From the NCBI GenBank assembly GCA_022865305.1, contig JALHSP010000147.1:1-64000 (forward strand): 64,000 nt of DNA. Reading direction: 5' to 3'. This DNA comes from Bacteroidales bacterium. Its GTDB lineage: Bacteria; Bacteroidota; Bacteroidia; Bacteroidales; VadinHA17. The position numbers and the translations under genes are program-made. Position 1 is the first letter of the stretch; every line of letters begins with the position of its first letter. The notes under the pieces are model-generated. The model was given only the letters and a program-made list of their open reading frames with translations, did no database searches and was not told where the DNA came from. Shown here one piece after another: positions 1-7,160 of the stretch.

Positions 1-127
1 GGGCAATTTGGTTGGGATGCATCTCATATTTTTTTGCAAGCTCACTTAAAGTCTCGCGCTCCTGTAATGCTTCAATGGCAACTTTTGCCTTAAAGGCTCC
101 TGAATGTTTTTGTCTTTTCGCTTTCAT
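1..127 (-). CDS. IS3-family transposase OrfA, N-terminal part only
   Basis: The frame starts with ATG at 127 and is open to the window edge for 42 codons. It reads MKAKRQKHSGAFKAKVAIEA and continues through LSELAKKYEMHPNQIA. This is the N-terminal helix-turn-helix of the IS3/IS911 OrfA type (basic start, AFKAKVA.EAL, then LA.KY..HP.QI). OrfA binds the element ends and is normally joined to the OrfB integrase by a -1 frameshift. Only the DNA-binding half of OrfA is visible, so whether the element is intact is unknown. Confidence 0.8.
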   Translation of the reverse strand, partial: MKAKRQKHSGAFKAKVAIEALQERETLSELAKKYEMHPNQIA

Positions 128-180
128 AATTCACTGGTTTATAGTTATTAAATTTACACTTAACCAGTGGTCTTAATTCA
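1..180 (-). mobile_element. End of an IS3-family insertion sequence, cut by the window edge
   Basis: The minus strand carries the start of a transposase gene and, outside it, a candidate terminal inverted repeat. Read on the minus strand, the proposed end begins TGAATTAAGACCACTGG at position 180, and the terminal TG fits the TG...CA ends of IS3-family elements. The rest of the element lies before position 1, so neither the other inverted repeat nor a target duplication can be checked. The exact boundary at 180 is an inference from the TG dinucleotide and the drop in coding-like sequence beyond it. Confidence 0.6.
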
Positions 181-792
181 GGGTAGTATTATATAGGATG
201 AGGGTGAATAAAAATATTAACAAACTGTTACTCATAAATTAGTTTCTCCTTAAATAGATGAGGTTCTTAAGTTTTTTGTAGTTTATTATATTTTCCTAAA
301 GGTAACAATTAAATCTTATTGATAAAAGCCTAGATTTTTTGGTCTTATATTTATAAAGTTATTAGATTTTTCTGATTTTTAATACTACGGTATTTCCTTC
401 TATTTACTACTTGAAATAGTAGAACAGCGATACATTCACCCCGGGACATAACAATAACAAAAATTCCCTGTAAAATTAATTATGGAAGAAACCTGGTCAA
501 TAGAATGCCCATAGAAACACACGGCTTAGTCCAACTCAGTTTTATACACAATCTTATATAACACCAATCAGGTAAGTAGTTCAATATTTTATGCCTACCT
601 TTAATGGGAAAGCTGTTATAAGACTGTGTATAAAACACTATTTAGTTGCCAACCATAGGGTCGCACAAAGCGGGCATCTTTAAGGGGCGACATTTTTCTA
701 ATAATGACTTAGACCTTGCTCACCGACCATTAAAATGGGATGTGTATTGTGGAATTTAATATTAATAAAATTAACAATTGACCATTAAAGCT
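181..792. other. AT-rich gene-poor spacer with a long inverted repeat
   Basis: About 600 bases between the IS end and the first complete gene contain no convincing reading frame on either strand. The one ordered structure is an imperfect inverted repeat: arms 539-563 and 614-636 both carry GTTTTATACACA, in opposite orientation, followed by a TCTTATA-containing stretch, and are separated by about 50 bases. An 11-base string ACAGCGATACA near 425 recurs near 6490. The stretch looks like decayed accessory DNA. Confidence 0.5.
539..636. repeat. Imperfect inverted repeat with arms of about 23-25 bp
   Basis: The left arm (539-563) reads GTTTTATACACAATCTTATA and then TAACA; the reverse complement of the right arm (614-636) is nearly the same, with one substitution and a two-base gap. 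The roughly 50-base interior has no coding potential. It could be a small non-autonomous element or a large hairpin in an untranslated region. No target-site duplication is evident. Confidence 0.5.
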
Positions 793-1830
793 ATGCGAAT
801 CAGTAAAATTTATTTCTTGTGCTGCCTTCTTGCAGTATTGTCATGCGAGAAAGATGAGCAAGATGAAATTGCTCAAGCAGGCTTTCTTTCCTTCTCGACT
901 AATGGGCAGACACTACCCACCGCTATTAACACTTTACAGCAACAGGTGCGGTTTGAGGTTGACCATGATGTGGATGTTACCCAGTTGGTTCCTGAATTTG
1001 AGGTTCCAGATGGCTGCACCGTTCATTTAAATGGAATCCTGCAGGTATCAGGCAGTTCAACCGTTGATTTTTCACAACCTGTTACCTATGAATTAAAGGA
1101 TATCAATAATCGCTCGACAAAGTGGCAGGCATCAGCTGTTCCATTGTGTTGCAAAATTCTCATCGATGCTTCACATGACGGAGGTGTATGGTGGTATCCT
1201 CAATCTCCGGCCACCGGATTTAATCCCGACAAATGGCACCAGGGACAGCCCTTCGCTAATCTTCTTCGTGAGAAAGGTTTTGAGGTGGATGAATTGGGAC
1301 GGGGAGCTGAACTGACGGAAGAGATGTTTTTTGGCTACTACATTGTAATCAGGGCTAATGGTTTTCAAGCGTACACGGCTAAAGAACTGAAGGTCTATAC
1401 CAAGTTAGTTGAGCGGGGAATGAACATGGTATTTTTTACCGATCATAAAAAGAATGACACGGATGACGAGTTGGGCGATCACCTGGGATTAAAATTTGAG
1501 GGGATAGCCAATGGTATTGTCACTACATTTAAACCGCATGTGATTACTAAAAACATTTCATCCATTGATTATATAGCGGGTTCCGTCTTAACCAGTTCAA
1601 ATCAAAATCCGGACATTGAGGTATTGGGATGGTTACGTGAAGATGATTACGCTGATCTGAATTTCGATGGAGTCAAAGATGATAACGAACCTTCTGCACC
1701 ACCTGTAATGGGAATATTGAATTATCCGAACAGCCGTATATTTTTTATTGGCGACATGAATGGCCTTGAAGTTATGCCTCAGCCATTTATCGATAATCTC
1801 ATCAAATGGATTGGTACTTGTTCGTTATAG
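793..1830 (+). CDS. Secreted lipoprotein with DUF5018-like and GATase-like domains
   Basis: Unknown function; 345 residues from the ATG at 793. A TTG 15 bases upstream is open, but the ATG gives a clean SPII signal (MRISKIYFLCCLLAVLSC, Cys18 in a VLSC lipobox). Residues about 30-110 resemble the DUF5018/PKD-like surface modules of Bacteroidota lipoproteins, with the DVTQLVPEF and VDFSQPVTY strings typical of that fold. From about residue 115 a second domain begins KILIDASHDGG and continues with GYYIVIRANG and FFIGDMNG, resembling DUF4350/GATase-like domains without a visible catalytic cysteine. Expected on the outer membrane. It stands alone between long spacers, so context gives no role. Confidence 0.6.
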   Translation: MRISKIYFLCCLLAVLSCEKDEQDEIAQAGFLSFSTNGQTLPTAINTLQQQVRFEVDHDVDVTQLVPEFEVPDGCTVHLNGILQVSGSSTVDFSQPVTYELKDINNRSTKWQASAVPLCCKILIDASHDGGVWWYPQSPATGFNPDKWHQGQPFANLLREKGFEVDELGRGAELTEEMFFGYYIVIRANGFQAYTAKELKVYTKLVERGMNMVFFTDHKKNDTDDELGDHLGLKFEGIANGIVTTFKPHVITKNISSIDYIAGSVLTSSNQNPDIEVLGWLREDDYADLNFDGVKDDNEPSAPPVMGILNYPNSRIFFIGDMNGLEVMPQPFIDNLIKWIGTCSL

Positions 1831-2271
1831 GCTACAGGATTGTTTAGCATAGGTAAATTATTTACGATACTATTTTGCTTCTTACTTCTTAATTGCACAA
1901 ACTGGCAGGCCACAGATCCAATCCGCAATCCAAAGCCAGCCAAAGAGTGTGCTCAATTGTTGTGATACCTATAACATTCAAAATTTCAATGTGATAATAA
2001 AAACAACCCCTGACATGGTCGGTATAGTTAATTGCCTTTCCCCAATATTTACTAACAAACAAACATCCACAAAAGGAGTCATTGTATTGATATCAGGGCT
2101 ACCTATTCAAAGAGTAAAACCAAACAATTGATACCAACGGCCAGAAATAAGCATTCTTATTTTCCTGCTGAAATAAAAAGCAAGTGATCTTTTCTCATGC
2201 GAGGGATAAGTATAGCCATATTTTACCTAACGTATGCCTGGAATAGGAGTATAATATCGGTATATAAAGTC

Positions 2272-2295
2272 AAAGTGATAGTTTGGTATCACTTT
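2272..2295. repeat. Perfect 9-bp hairpin
   Basis: AAAGTGATA at 2272-2280 is mirrored by TATCACTTT at 2287-2295 around GTTTGG. No run of T follows on either strand, so it is not a classical intrinsic terminator. It lies about 60 bases before the promoter of the next gene and could be an operator or chance. Confidence 0.4.
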
Positions 2296-2354
2296 ATATA
2301 TATGCCCTTATCTCCACTCTATCTCCATAACACTGTGTACAAAGTCTAAAAAAG

Positions 2355-2385
2355 TTGACTTTGGCTTAAACAAGGTGTAACTTTG
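2355..2385 (+). promoter_or_regulatory. Bacteroidota-type promoter (TTG, N20, TAACTTTG)
   Basis: TTG at 2355-2357 is followed after 20 bases by TAACTTTG at 2378-2385, an exact match to TAnnTTTG. It lies 25 bases before the ATG at 2411. The first 21 bases (TTGACTTTGGCTTAAACAAG and one more) recur with few changes upstream of the next gene. Confidence 0.65.
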
Positions 2386-2410
2386 ATAAAATGGTTTTAA
2401 AAAATCAAAG

Positions 2411-3004
2411 ATGAAAACAGTTGTATTGATATATTTTACCTTAATGATATTTTCGCCCTTGTCTTGGAGTCAAGATTCTTTAATGATTAAAAAAGTAAGG
2501 CGTCATGAAATTTCTCGCATGGTAAAAGAGAAAGTAATAGATTATGACCTTAGGGTAGCTGCACATAGGTCACTTGCGAGTCAATTATATGATCGACATT
2601 ATATGATCTACACAAAAAATGATATATTAGAAAATTCTGAAGTTTTTAGTTTAATGAGACCTTATGAGCAAGCCTATAAAATGATGAGTGATGCACAATC
2701 TAAAATTGTTACTAGCAAAATAATGGACTTAGTATTTTCCACAGGTTTATTAGGTTATACGATTTTGGGGGTGCCAAAAGATGATCCTTCTGATAAGGAA
2801 TTTGTTACATACATTGGCGTAATTGTTGGCATAGGCGCAATTGGTGGGATAACGATTGCTTCTTTAATGAGTGCATCTTTTAAAGATGCTAAAACTGCAG
2901 TTGATTTATATAATAATGGATTAAAAACAAGTTCAAAATTGCATAAATCAGAATTGAAATTCGGATTTACATCGAATGGAATTGGATTAAGTGTCAATTT
3001 CTAA
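2411..3004 (+). CDS. Small exported membrane protein of unknown function
   Basis: The product of 197 residues was not recognised. It starts with a signal peptide (MKTVVLIYFTLMIFSPLSWS, then QDS), followed by a charged helical region (residues about 25-95). A hydrophobic segment near 103-122 (LVFSTGLLGYTILGV) and a glycine-rich one near 133-152 (YIGVIVGIGAIGGITIASLM) follow, and the C-terminus ends in a strand-like LKFGFTSNGIGLSVNF, reminiscent of the end of outer-membrane proteins. It has its own promoter and a leader resembling that of the gene at 3222, which suggests shared regulation. The gene is AT-rich like its surroundings. Confidence 0.6.
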   Translation: MKTVVLIYFTLMIFSPLSWSQDSLMIKKVRRHEISRMVKEKVIDYDLRVAAHRSLASQLYDRHYMIYTKNDILENSEVFSLMRPYEQAYKMMSDAQSKIVTSKIMDLVFSTGLLGYTILGVPKDDPSDKEFVTYIGVIVGIGAIGGITIASLMSASFKDAKTAVDLYNNGLKTSSKLHKSELKFGFTSNGIGLSVNF

Positions 3005-3140
3005 TTCTTTTTGCTCATTAACTTTCACAAATACCGTCATAATTGCAGATGATGGCTAATTTCTGTGGCTGACTTCTTTTGTATCAGCAAGACGTAAATA
3101 TTCCACAAGGTATACTGCTATTACATTAGAGCAAATAAAA

Positions 3141-3179
3141 TTGACTTTGGATTAAATAAGGCATAAATTAGTACTTTAG
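3141..3179 (+). promoter_or_regulatory. Promoter-like sequence repeating the one at 2355
   Basis: TTGACTTTGGATTAAATAAG at 3141-3160 matches 2355-2374 at all but two positions (C/A and C/T). The -7 element is weaker here: TAAATTAG at 3164 (20 bases after TTG) or TACTTTAG at 3172 (22 bases after TTTG). It lies about 45 bases before the ATG at 3222. Confidence 0.45.
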
Positions 3180-3221
3180 AAAATAGTAATTGGAAACGAT
3201 AACAAGAATGGACTAATCAGA

Positions 3222-4058
3222 ATGAGAGCAATCATGTTCCGAGTATTATGTTTTGTGGTGGTATGCGTTGCAGTTACTGAAAGCGCATCGGCCCAGACAG
3301 ATTTGACTATTGTCTCCACAATGAAAATGGGAAAAGATAAGACTGCATCGAAGGAGATACTCTATATAACTGAAGGCGCAATCAGAAATGCGCAAGAAAC
3401 AACGGATTGCATTATTGAAACTGCCACTGAGAAGGTGATAATAATTGATCATGCTAAGAAAGAATATTCCGAGACCTCTATTTCAGAGATCGCCGCCGCA
3501 TTTGAAAAGTTTATGCCCAAAAATAGGTTGCTTAGGAAGATTGTGACTCGGATATTTTCTAATCTGAAAATCAAGAATGGGAAAACAAGCAGAAATATTG
3601 CCGGCTATGACTGCAACTCATATCTGATTTGGATTGGAGAGGTAGAATACGAGTTTTGGGCGACGTCGAAACTTCAGCCTCCGGCTTCCTATTACATTGT
3701 TATGGAAAAATTATTTGCATTGATGGGGCCAATGGGAAACCTAAATTCGACATTATATGCTGAACTGCAGAAGAGAAATGTGATGCTCCTTGCTACAAAC
3801 CTCTTGACAATGCGTGTTGGGGCAATGGATATTATTGACGGCGTCCTTAACGTTTTCGAAAACGCTCATGGAGCAATGTATGGAATACCAATGTCACATA
3901 AAGAATTAAAAGCAACAAAACTTCATATTGACACAATGAATGAAGCCACCGAGGTTAAGACTGAGCCGATTTCCGCATCTACTTTCGAAGTACCAGCTGG
4001 CTATGTAAAAACAGATTCCCCATACAAAGTGGAACTGCTACATTTACCCGGACAGTAA
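3222..4058 (+). CDS. Exported DUF4412-like protein
   Basis: The product of 278 residues begins with a signal peptide (core MFRVLCFVVVCVAVTESASA, cleavage expected before QTD). The mature part resembles DUF4412-type periplasmic proteins: an early strand DLTIVSTMKMG, then GAIRNAQ, IIETATEKVIIIDHAKKEY, and later NIAGYDCNSYLIW followed by EFWATSKLQ. These proteins are small beta-rich, LolA/LppX-like folds of unknown function. The ATG at 3222 is used; a second ATG four codons later (3234) would also leave a good signal peptide. A 9-bp hairpin overlaps the stop codon. Confidence 0.6.
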   Translation: MRAIMFRVLCFVVVCVAVTESASAQTDLTIVSTMKMGKDKTASKEILYITEGAIRNAQETTDCIIETATEKVIIIDHAKKEYSETSISEIAAAFEKFMPKNRLLRKIVTRIFSNLKIKNGKTSRNIAGYDCNSYLIWIGEVEYEFWATSKLQPPASYYIVMEKLFALMGPMGNLNSTLYAELQKRNVMLLATNLLTMRVGAMDIIDGVLNVFENAHGAMYGIPMSHKELKATKLHIDTMNEATEVKTEPISASTFEVPAGYVKTDSPYKVELLHLPGQ

Positions 4059-4081
4059 GTTAAGCTAAAAAACTTAACTTA
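4056..4081 (+). terminator. Hairpin at the end of the DUF4412-like gene
   Basis: TAAGTTAAG at 4056-4064 pairs with CTTAACTTA at 4073-4081 around an A-rich 8-base loop. The stop codon TAA is part of the stem. No T-run follows, so termination is plausible but unproven. Confidence 0.4.
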
Positions 4082-4200
4082 ACGGATTATGAAAACAATT
4101 CCATTATGTAGTATTTTAGTTATTGTTTATTAATTAGACTGTTACAAAAAAAAACAGTGAGTGTTAGGCTACAGTATAGTAGTCTATGTAATAATTTTCC

Positions 4201-4206
4201 AGGAGG
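4201..4206 (+). promoter_or_regulatory. Perfect Shine-Dalgarno AGGAGG
   Basis: AGGAGG ends eight bases before the ATG at 4215. It decides the start of the ankyrin gene: a GTG 54 bases further upstream is in frame but would place this site inside the coding region. Bacteroidota genes usually lack strong Shine-Dalgarno sequences, so it stands out here. Confidence 0.7.
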
Positions 4207-4214
4207 AAATAGAT

Positions 4215-5654
4215 ATGAAGAAAACTATTATTATTACCGTTGCAGTGCTTTTAGTCATAGGTCTGGCTCTTGTAGTAATTCCAACAACACGAGATGAAAT
4301 CCATTGGCGATGGACATCTCACAAGAATGAGACAGCTAGCTATGAATCATACATAAAAGCATGGCCACAAGGGAGACATTCCATAGAGGCAATCGCACGG
4401 TACGATGAATACGCCTGGATGGACGCTAAGTTAACCAATACGGTAGAAGGGTATAATCGATATGTCCAGATTCACGGCGAGGGAAAGTACATTGACGACG
4501 CTAAGGACAACATCGAGTTGCTGCATTGGCAGGAGGCTAGCGAGAAAAACAATCTTGGTGCTTATAAAATGTTCCTCATAATGCACTCTGATGGCAGACT
4601 CAAAGACAAGGCTGTCTCGAAAATTCTTGATTTTTTGTCGGTGAAATGCTCTGTGATTGACAAAGAGACCTTCCTGGTTACATCCGGATGGGATTACCGA
4701 AAAGATATGAAGATCGGTTATCCCCTGAACATAATGATTAAAGAAATAGAAAATGGCGTCTTCACTACATCTGACGGGATGGCATTTATACCCTTATGCA
4801 TGGAATCGGAGGAGAGAAAACAAAAGAGAAAAACACAGAAATCTTCAGGCGGATTTTATTTTGAGGCGTTGACGGACGTCATCGGCGTAAAATGGATTTT
4901 CAACAAACGAGGAATTATTTTCGATGTTGGTGGATGTGAATTTATGCCACTCATTTCCGGTGCAACGGTCGAGTTCCTTGTTGAAGGTGTTCGTCTGAAA
5001 GGATTTCAAATTGCTTTGCCCGCACCTGAAGGAAAAATAGTGCCAATTCTCAAGGCAAGATTCTCCAATATTTTTGACGCGGCAGAAGCGGGTGACACAG
5101 CTACAGTTGGTGAACTGATTCATAGCGACTCCAAACTCCTGTCAGTCACGAATGCGGCAGGTTACATGGCCCTTCACGTCGCAGCTATTGAGGGTCATAC
5201 TGATGTCGTAGAGTTATTACTCGCAAGCGGAGCCGACATCAATCGTCCGAGTGCCAGTGACGAATCCGGCCGTTCCACGCCTCTCCACTGTGCAGCATAT
5301 TATGGACAACTGGATGTCGTTCAGCTGCTCCTTTCTAAAGGAGCGAATATCGAAGCAAAGGAAATTAACGGTTGCACCCCTCTTCACATTGCTTCGTTCA
5401 TGGGGCAAAACAAAGTTGTTGAGTTTCTGATATCAAAAGGGGCTAATCTAGAGGCTAAAGACGAAAGGAATAGGACTACTCCTTTATTGTGGGCAGTTGC
5501 TGCCGGGAAAATAGACGTGGTTGAAACCCTGCTTTCTAAAGGGGCTGCAGTTAATACTAAGGACACGAAAGGTGAAACTCCGCTTTCCGTGGCAACACAG
5601 ATGAAAAATCAAGACATCGCGATTTTACTGGAACGTCATGGTGCAACGAAGTAA
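4215..5654 (+). CDS. Membrane-anchored protein with TPR-like and ankyrin repeats
   Basis: The product of 479 residues starts at the ATG preceded by AGGAGG. A single N-terminal hydrophobic segment (residues about 4-23) anchors or exports it. Residues about 35-130 contain three copies of a motif of the form Y..Y...WPQGRH / YNRYVQIHGEGKY / YKMFLIMHSDGR followed by an alanine-rich helix, a TPR-like repeat seen in Bacteroidota proteins. A middle domain of about 150 residues is unrecognised. From about residue 295 to the end there are five or six ankyrin repeats with clear G.TPLH.A...G...VV..LL..GA. cores. Ankyrin repeats bind proteins; the partner is unknown. Possible transfer is suggested by the strong ribosome site. 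Confidence 0.75.
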   Translation: MKKTIIITVAVLLVIGLALVVIPTTRDEIHWRWTSHKNETASYESYIKAWPQGRHSIEAIARYDEYAWMDAKLTNTVEGYNRYVQIHGEGKYIDDAKDNIELLHWQEASEKNNLGAYKMFLIMHSDGRLKDKAVSKILDFLSVKCSVIDKETFLVTSGWDYRKDMKIGYPLNIMIKEIENGVFTTSDGMAFIPLCMESEERKQKRKTQKSSGGFYFEALTDVIGVKWIFNKRGIIFDVGGCEFMPLISGATVEFLVEGVRLKGFQIALPAPEGKIVPILKARFSNIFDAAEAGDTATVGELIHSDSKLLSVTNAAGYMALHVAAIEGHTDVVELLLASGADINRPSASDESGRSTPLHCAAYYGQLDVVQLLLSKGANIEAKEINGCTPLHIASFMGQNKVVEFLISKGANLEAKDERNRTTPLLWAVAAGKIDVVETLLSKGAAVNTKDTKGETPLSVATQMKNQDIAILLERHGATK

Positions 5655-5754
5655 TAATCAGGTCTAAAGGCCAATAAACTGCAAAAGCCGGGCGCCTTGA
5701 TCATATCTGGCCGGTTCAAGTTCAATTATCATAAATAATTTAACAATAAGCACT

Positions 5755-5812
5755 TAATTCCGGCAAAGGATGGTCAATTTACTTCGGCGAAAGGTGGTCA
5801 GAGCCACTGGCT
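5755..5812. mobile_element. Relic of an IS21-like terminal repeat region
   Basis: Two imperfect direct repeats lie side by side: CGGCAAAGGATGGTCAATTT from 5761 and CGGCGAAAGGTGGTCAGAGC from 5785. The core GGTGGTCA/GGATGGTCA is what I recall from multiple-terminal-repeat ends of IS21-family elements in Bacteroidota. No istA or istB coding sequence is nearby, so this is a solitary end left by deletion or one end of an element lost elsewhere. Confidence 0.5.
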
Positions 5813-5828
5813 TTTCCAATTGGATTAG

Positions 5829-5836
5829 TAACTTTG
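5829..5836 (+). promoter_or_regulatory. -7 element TAACTTTG before the gene at 5865
   Basis: TAACTTTG matches TAnnTTTG exactly and is 28 bases before the ATG. No good -33 TTG is found about 20 bases upstream, where the sequence is the edge of the IS21-like relic (CTGG), so the insertion may have brought or replaced part of the promoter. Confidence 0.45.
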
Positions 5837-5864
5837 ATTAACTCAATATAGAAAATTTGAAATC

Positions 5865-6452
5865 ATGAAACACTTATTTCCTTCAGTAATTTTATTAATT
5901 AGTATGACAGTAATTACTACGTGTTCGCATGACGATTATTATGTTTGGAAAAAAGGCAAACTTGAGTGGCAATTACATTTAGTAGACTCTGCTTCAAGAA
6001 GTTTAGCGATAAAAATGGAGGATTATACAAAGGAGGATATTAAATTTAAGGATAGACTTCAATATCTGCATGATAGCCTCACGAAAGAATATGAAAACGT
6101 AAAACTTCATATTGAAGTTGATTGGTATAAAGGTCTAAACAGACCATATGAAAATATTCTCAATAATTTAACAAAACAGGGATATATTTTAACGGACTTT
6201 GTAGATAGAAATTTCGTTCCTTATTTAAATGAAGACCCTGATAAAAATCAAAAGATATTATCCATTGACTTGAAAACTGATTGGAACATGGAAGATGTGA
6301 CCAAAATTAAGAATATCATAATGAAGACATTACCTTTTGAACCTGTAGTAAATGAGTATTCTTATATGACTTGGTTTGCAACAAAATATGATGTTCAAAT
6401 GTATGAAACAGGTAGAACACATAAAATCAGAATAATATTTTTAATAAAATAA
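5865..6452 (+). CDS. Putative lipoprotein of unknown function
   Basis: The product of 195 residues was not recognised. It starts MKHLFPSVILLISM and reaches a cysteine at residue 20 in VITTC, a weak lipobox because Thr rather than Gly, Ala or Ser precedes the cysteine. The rest is hydrophilic, with tryptophan- and tyrosine-rich stretches (DDYYVWKKGKLEWQ, HIEVDWYKGLNRPYENIL) and alternating strand/helix character. It is flanked by the IS21-like relic on one side and a spacer on the other. AT content is high, like the other small genes of this patch. Confidence 0.55.
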   Translation: MKHLFPSVILLISMTVITTCSHDDYYVWKKGKLEWQLHLVDSASRSLAIKMEDYTKEDIKFKDRLQYLHDSLTKEYENVKLHIEVDWYKGLNRPYENILNNLTKQGYILTDFVDRNFVPYLNEDPDKNQKILSIDLKTDWNMEDVTKIKNIIMKTLPFEPVVNEYSYMTWFATKYDVQMYETGRTHKIRIIFLIK

Positions 6453-6696
6453 TACTGCTTAAGTACATTAGTCTTTTGTTTCTCAAATACAGCGATACAA
6501 TTCCCCTGATAGCACTCCTGGGTTTGCTGTTTAAAATCCACTTCATAGTATCGTATCTAATAGAGTTGTATGCAAATCGTATGCAAATAGGTAAAATATA
6601 AAAGATTTATAATATATTTAACAAACACATATACAATTAATTAAATATATATTTAGAATAAGTAAATTTTTGTATCTTTATCAAAACATTAGTGCT

Positions 6697-7062
6697 GTGG
6701 AAAAGAAATGTCTCGATTGCGGCGAAACCATTCGTGGCCGTACCGATAAGAAATTCTGTTCTGATCAGTGCAGGAATAATTATAATAACCGGCTAAACCG
6801 TGATACAAATAACTTCGTTAGAAATGTTCATGGACTGCTTAGAAAGAACAGAAGAATACTTGCTGATTTATATGGTGAGGGAAAAGTAAAAGTCCATAAA
6901 GATGCCCTCTTTGCACTGGGTTATAATTTCAGCTTCTTCACCCATATCATTGAGTCATCCCAGGGTCAGAAATTCCATTATTGTTTTGAATACGGATACA
7001 GGGAAATAGGCAATGATTTCCTTGAATTAAAACAAAATAGTAAATATCTTGAATATCAGTAA
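6697..7062 (+). CDS. Small zinc-ribbon protein conserved in Bacteroidota
   Basis: The product has 121 residues from a GTG at 6697. A TTG 27 bases upstream is also open, but homologues as I remember them begin MEKKCL.CG, which fits the GTG. Cysteines in CLDCGETIRGRTDKKFCSDQC form a four-cysteine zinc ribbon (C..C...16...C...C type), followed by NNYNNRLN and a helical C-terminal part. Such proteins are probably nucleic-acid binding; no function is established to my knowledge. The gene ends the accessory patch. Confidence 0.65.
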   Translation: MEKKCLDCGETIRGRTDKKFCSDQCRNNYNNRLNRDTNNFVRNVHGLLRKNRRILADLYGEGKVKVHKDALFALGYNFSFFTHIIESSQGQKFHYCFEYGYREIGNDFLELKQNSKYLEYQ

Positions 7063-7160
7063 ATAATCGTACTGTCTTATTTGGTTTTAAGGAAGGGGAA
7101 ATAGTAACTCATGTTTTCTTTCGGTAGTTTTAATCGCATTATCAGAATTAATTACTAAAT

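Larger units (their letters stand above)
1831..2410. other. Intergenic spacer with a hairpin and a promoter near its right end
   Basis: The stretch holds no reading frame I trust. A perfect 9-bp hairpin lies at 2272-2295 (AAAGTGATA, 6-nt loop, TATCACTTT) without a following T-run. A promoter-like pair sits at 2355-2385. A 60-codon frame at 1949-2131 has no recognisable features. Confidence 0.5.

Noticed and set aside
1949-2131. Possible small gene, or on the minus strand an ExbD-like string (TPFVDVCLLV)
   Set aside because: Neither strand continues into a recognisable family, no start or ribosome site is evident, and the resemblance covers only about ten residues.
5655-5754. tRNA or attachment site beside the IS21-like relic
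   Set aside because: No cloverleaf, no TTCRANYCY box in the right arrangement and no flanking direct repeat.
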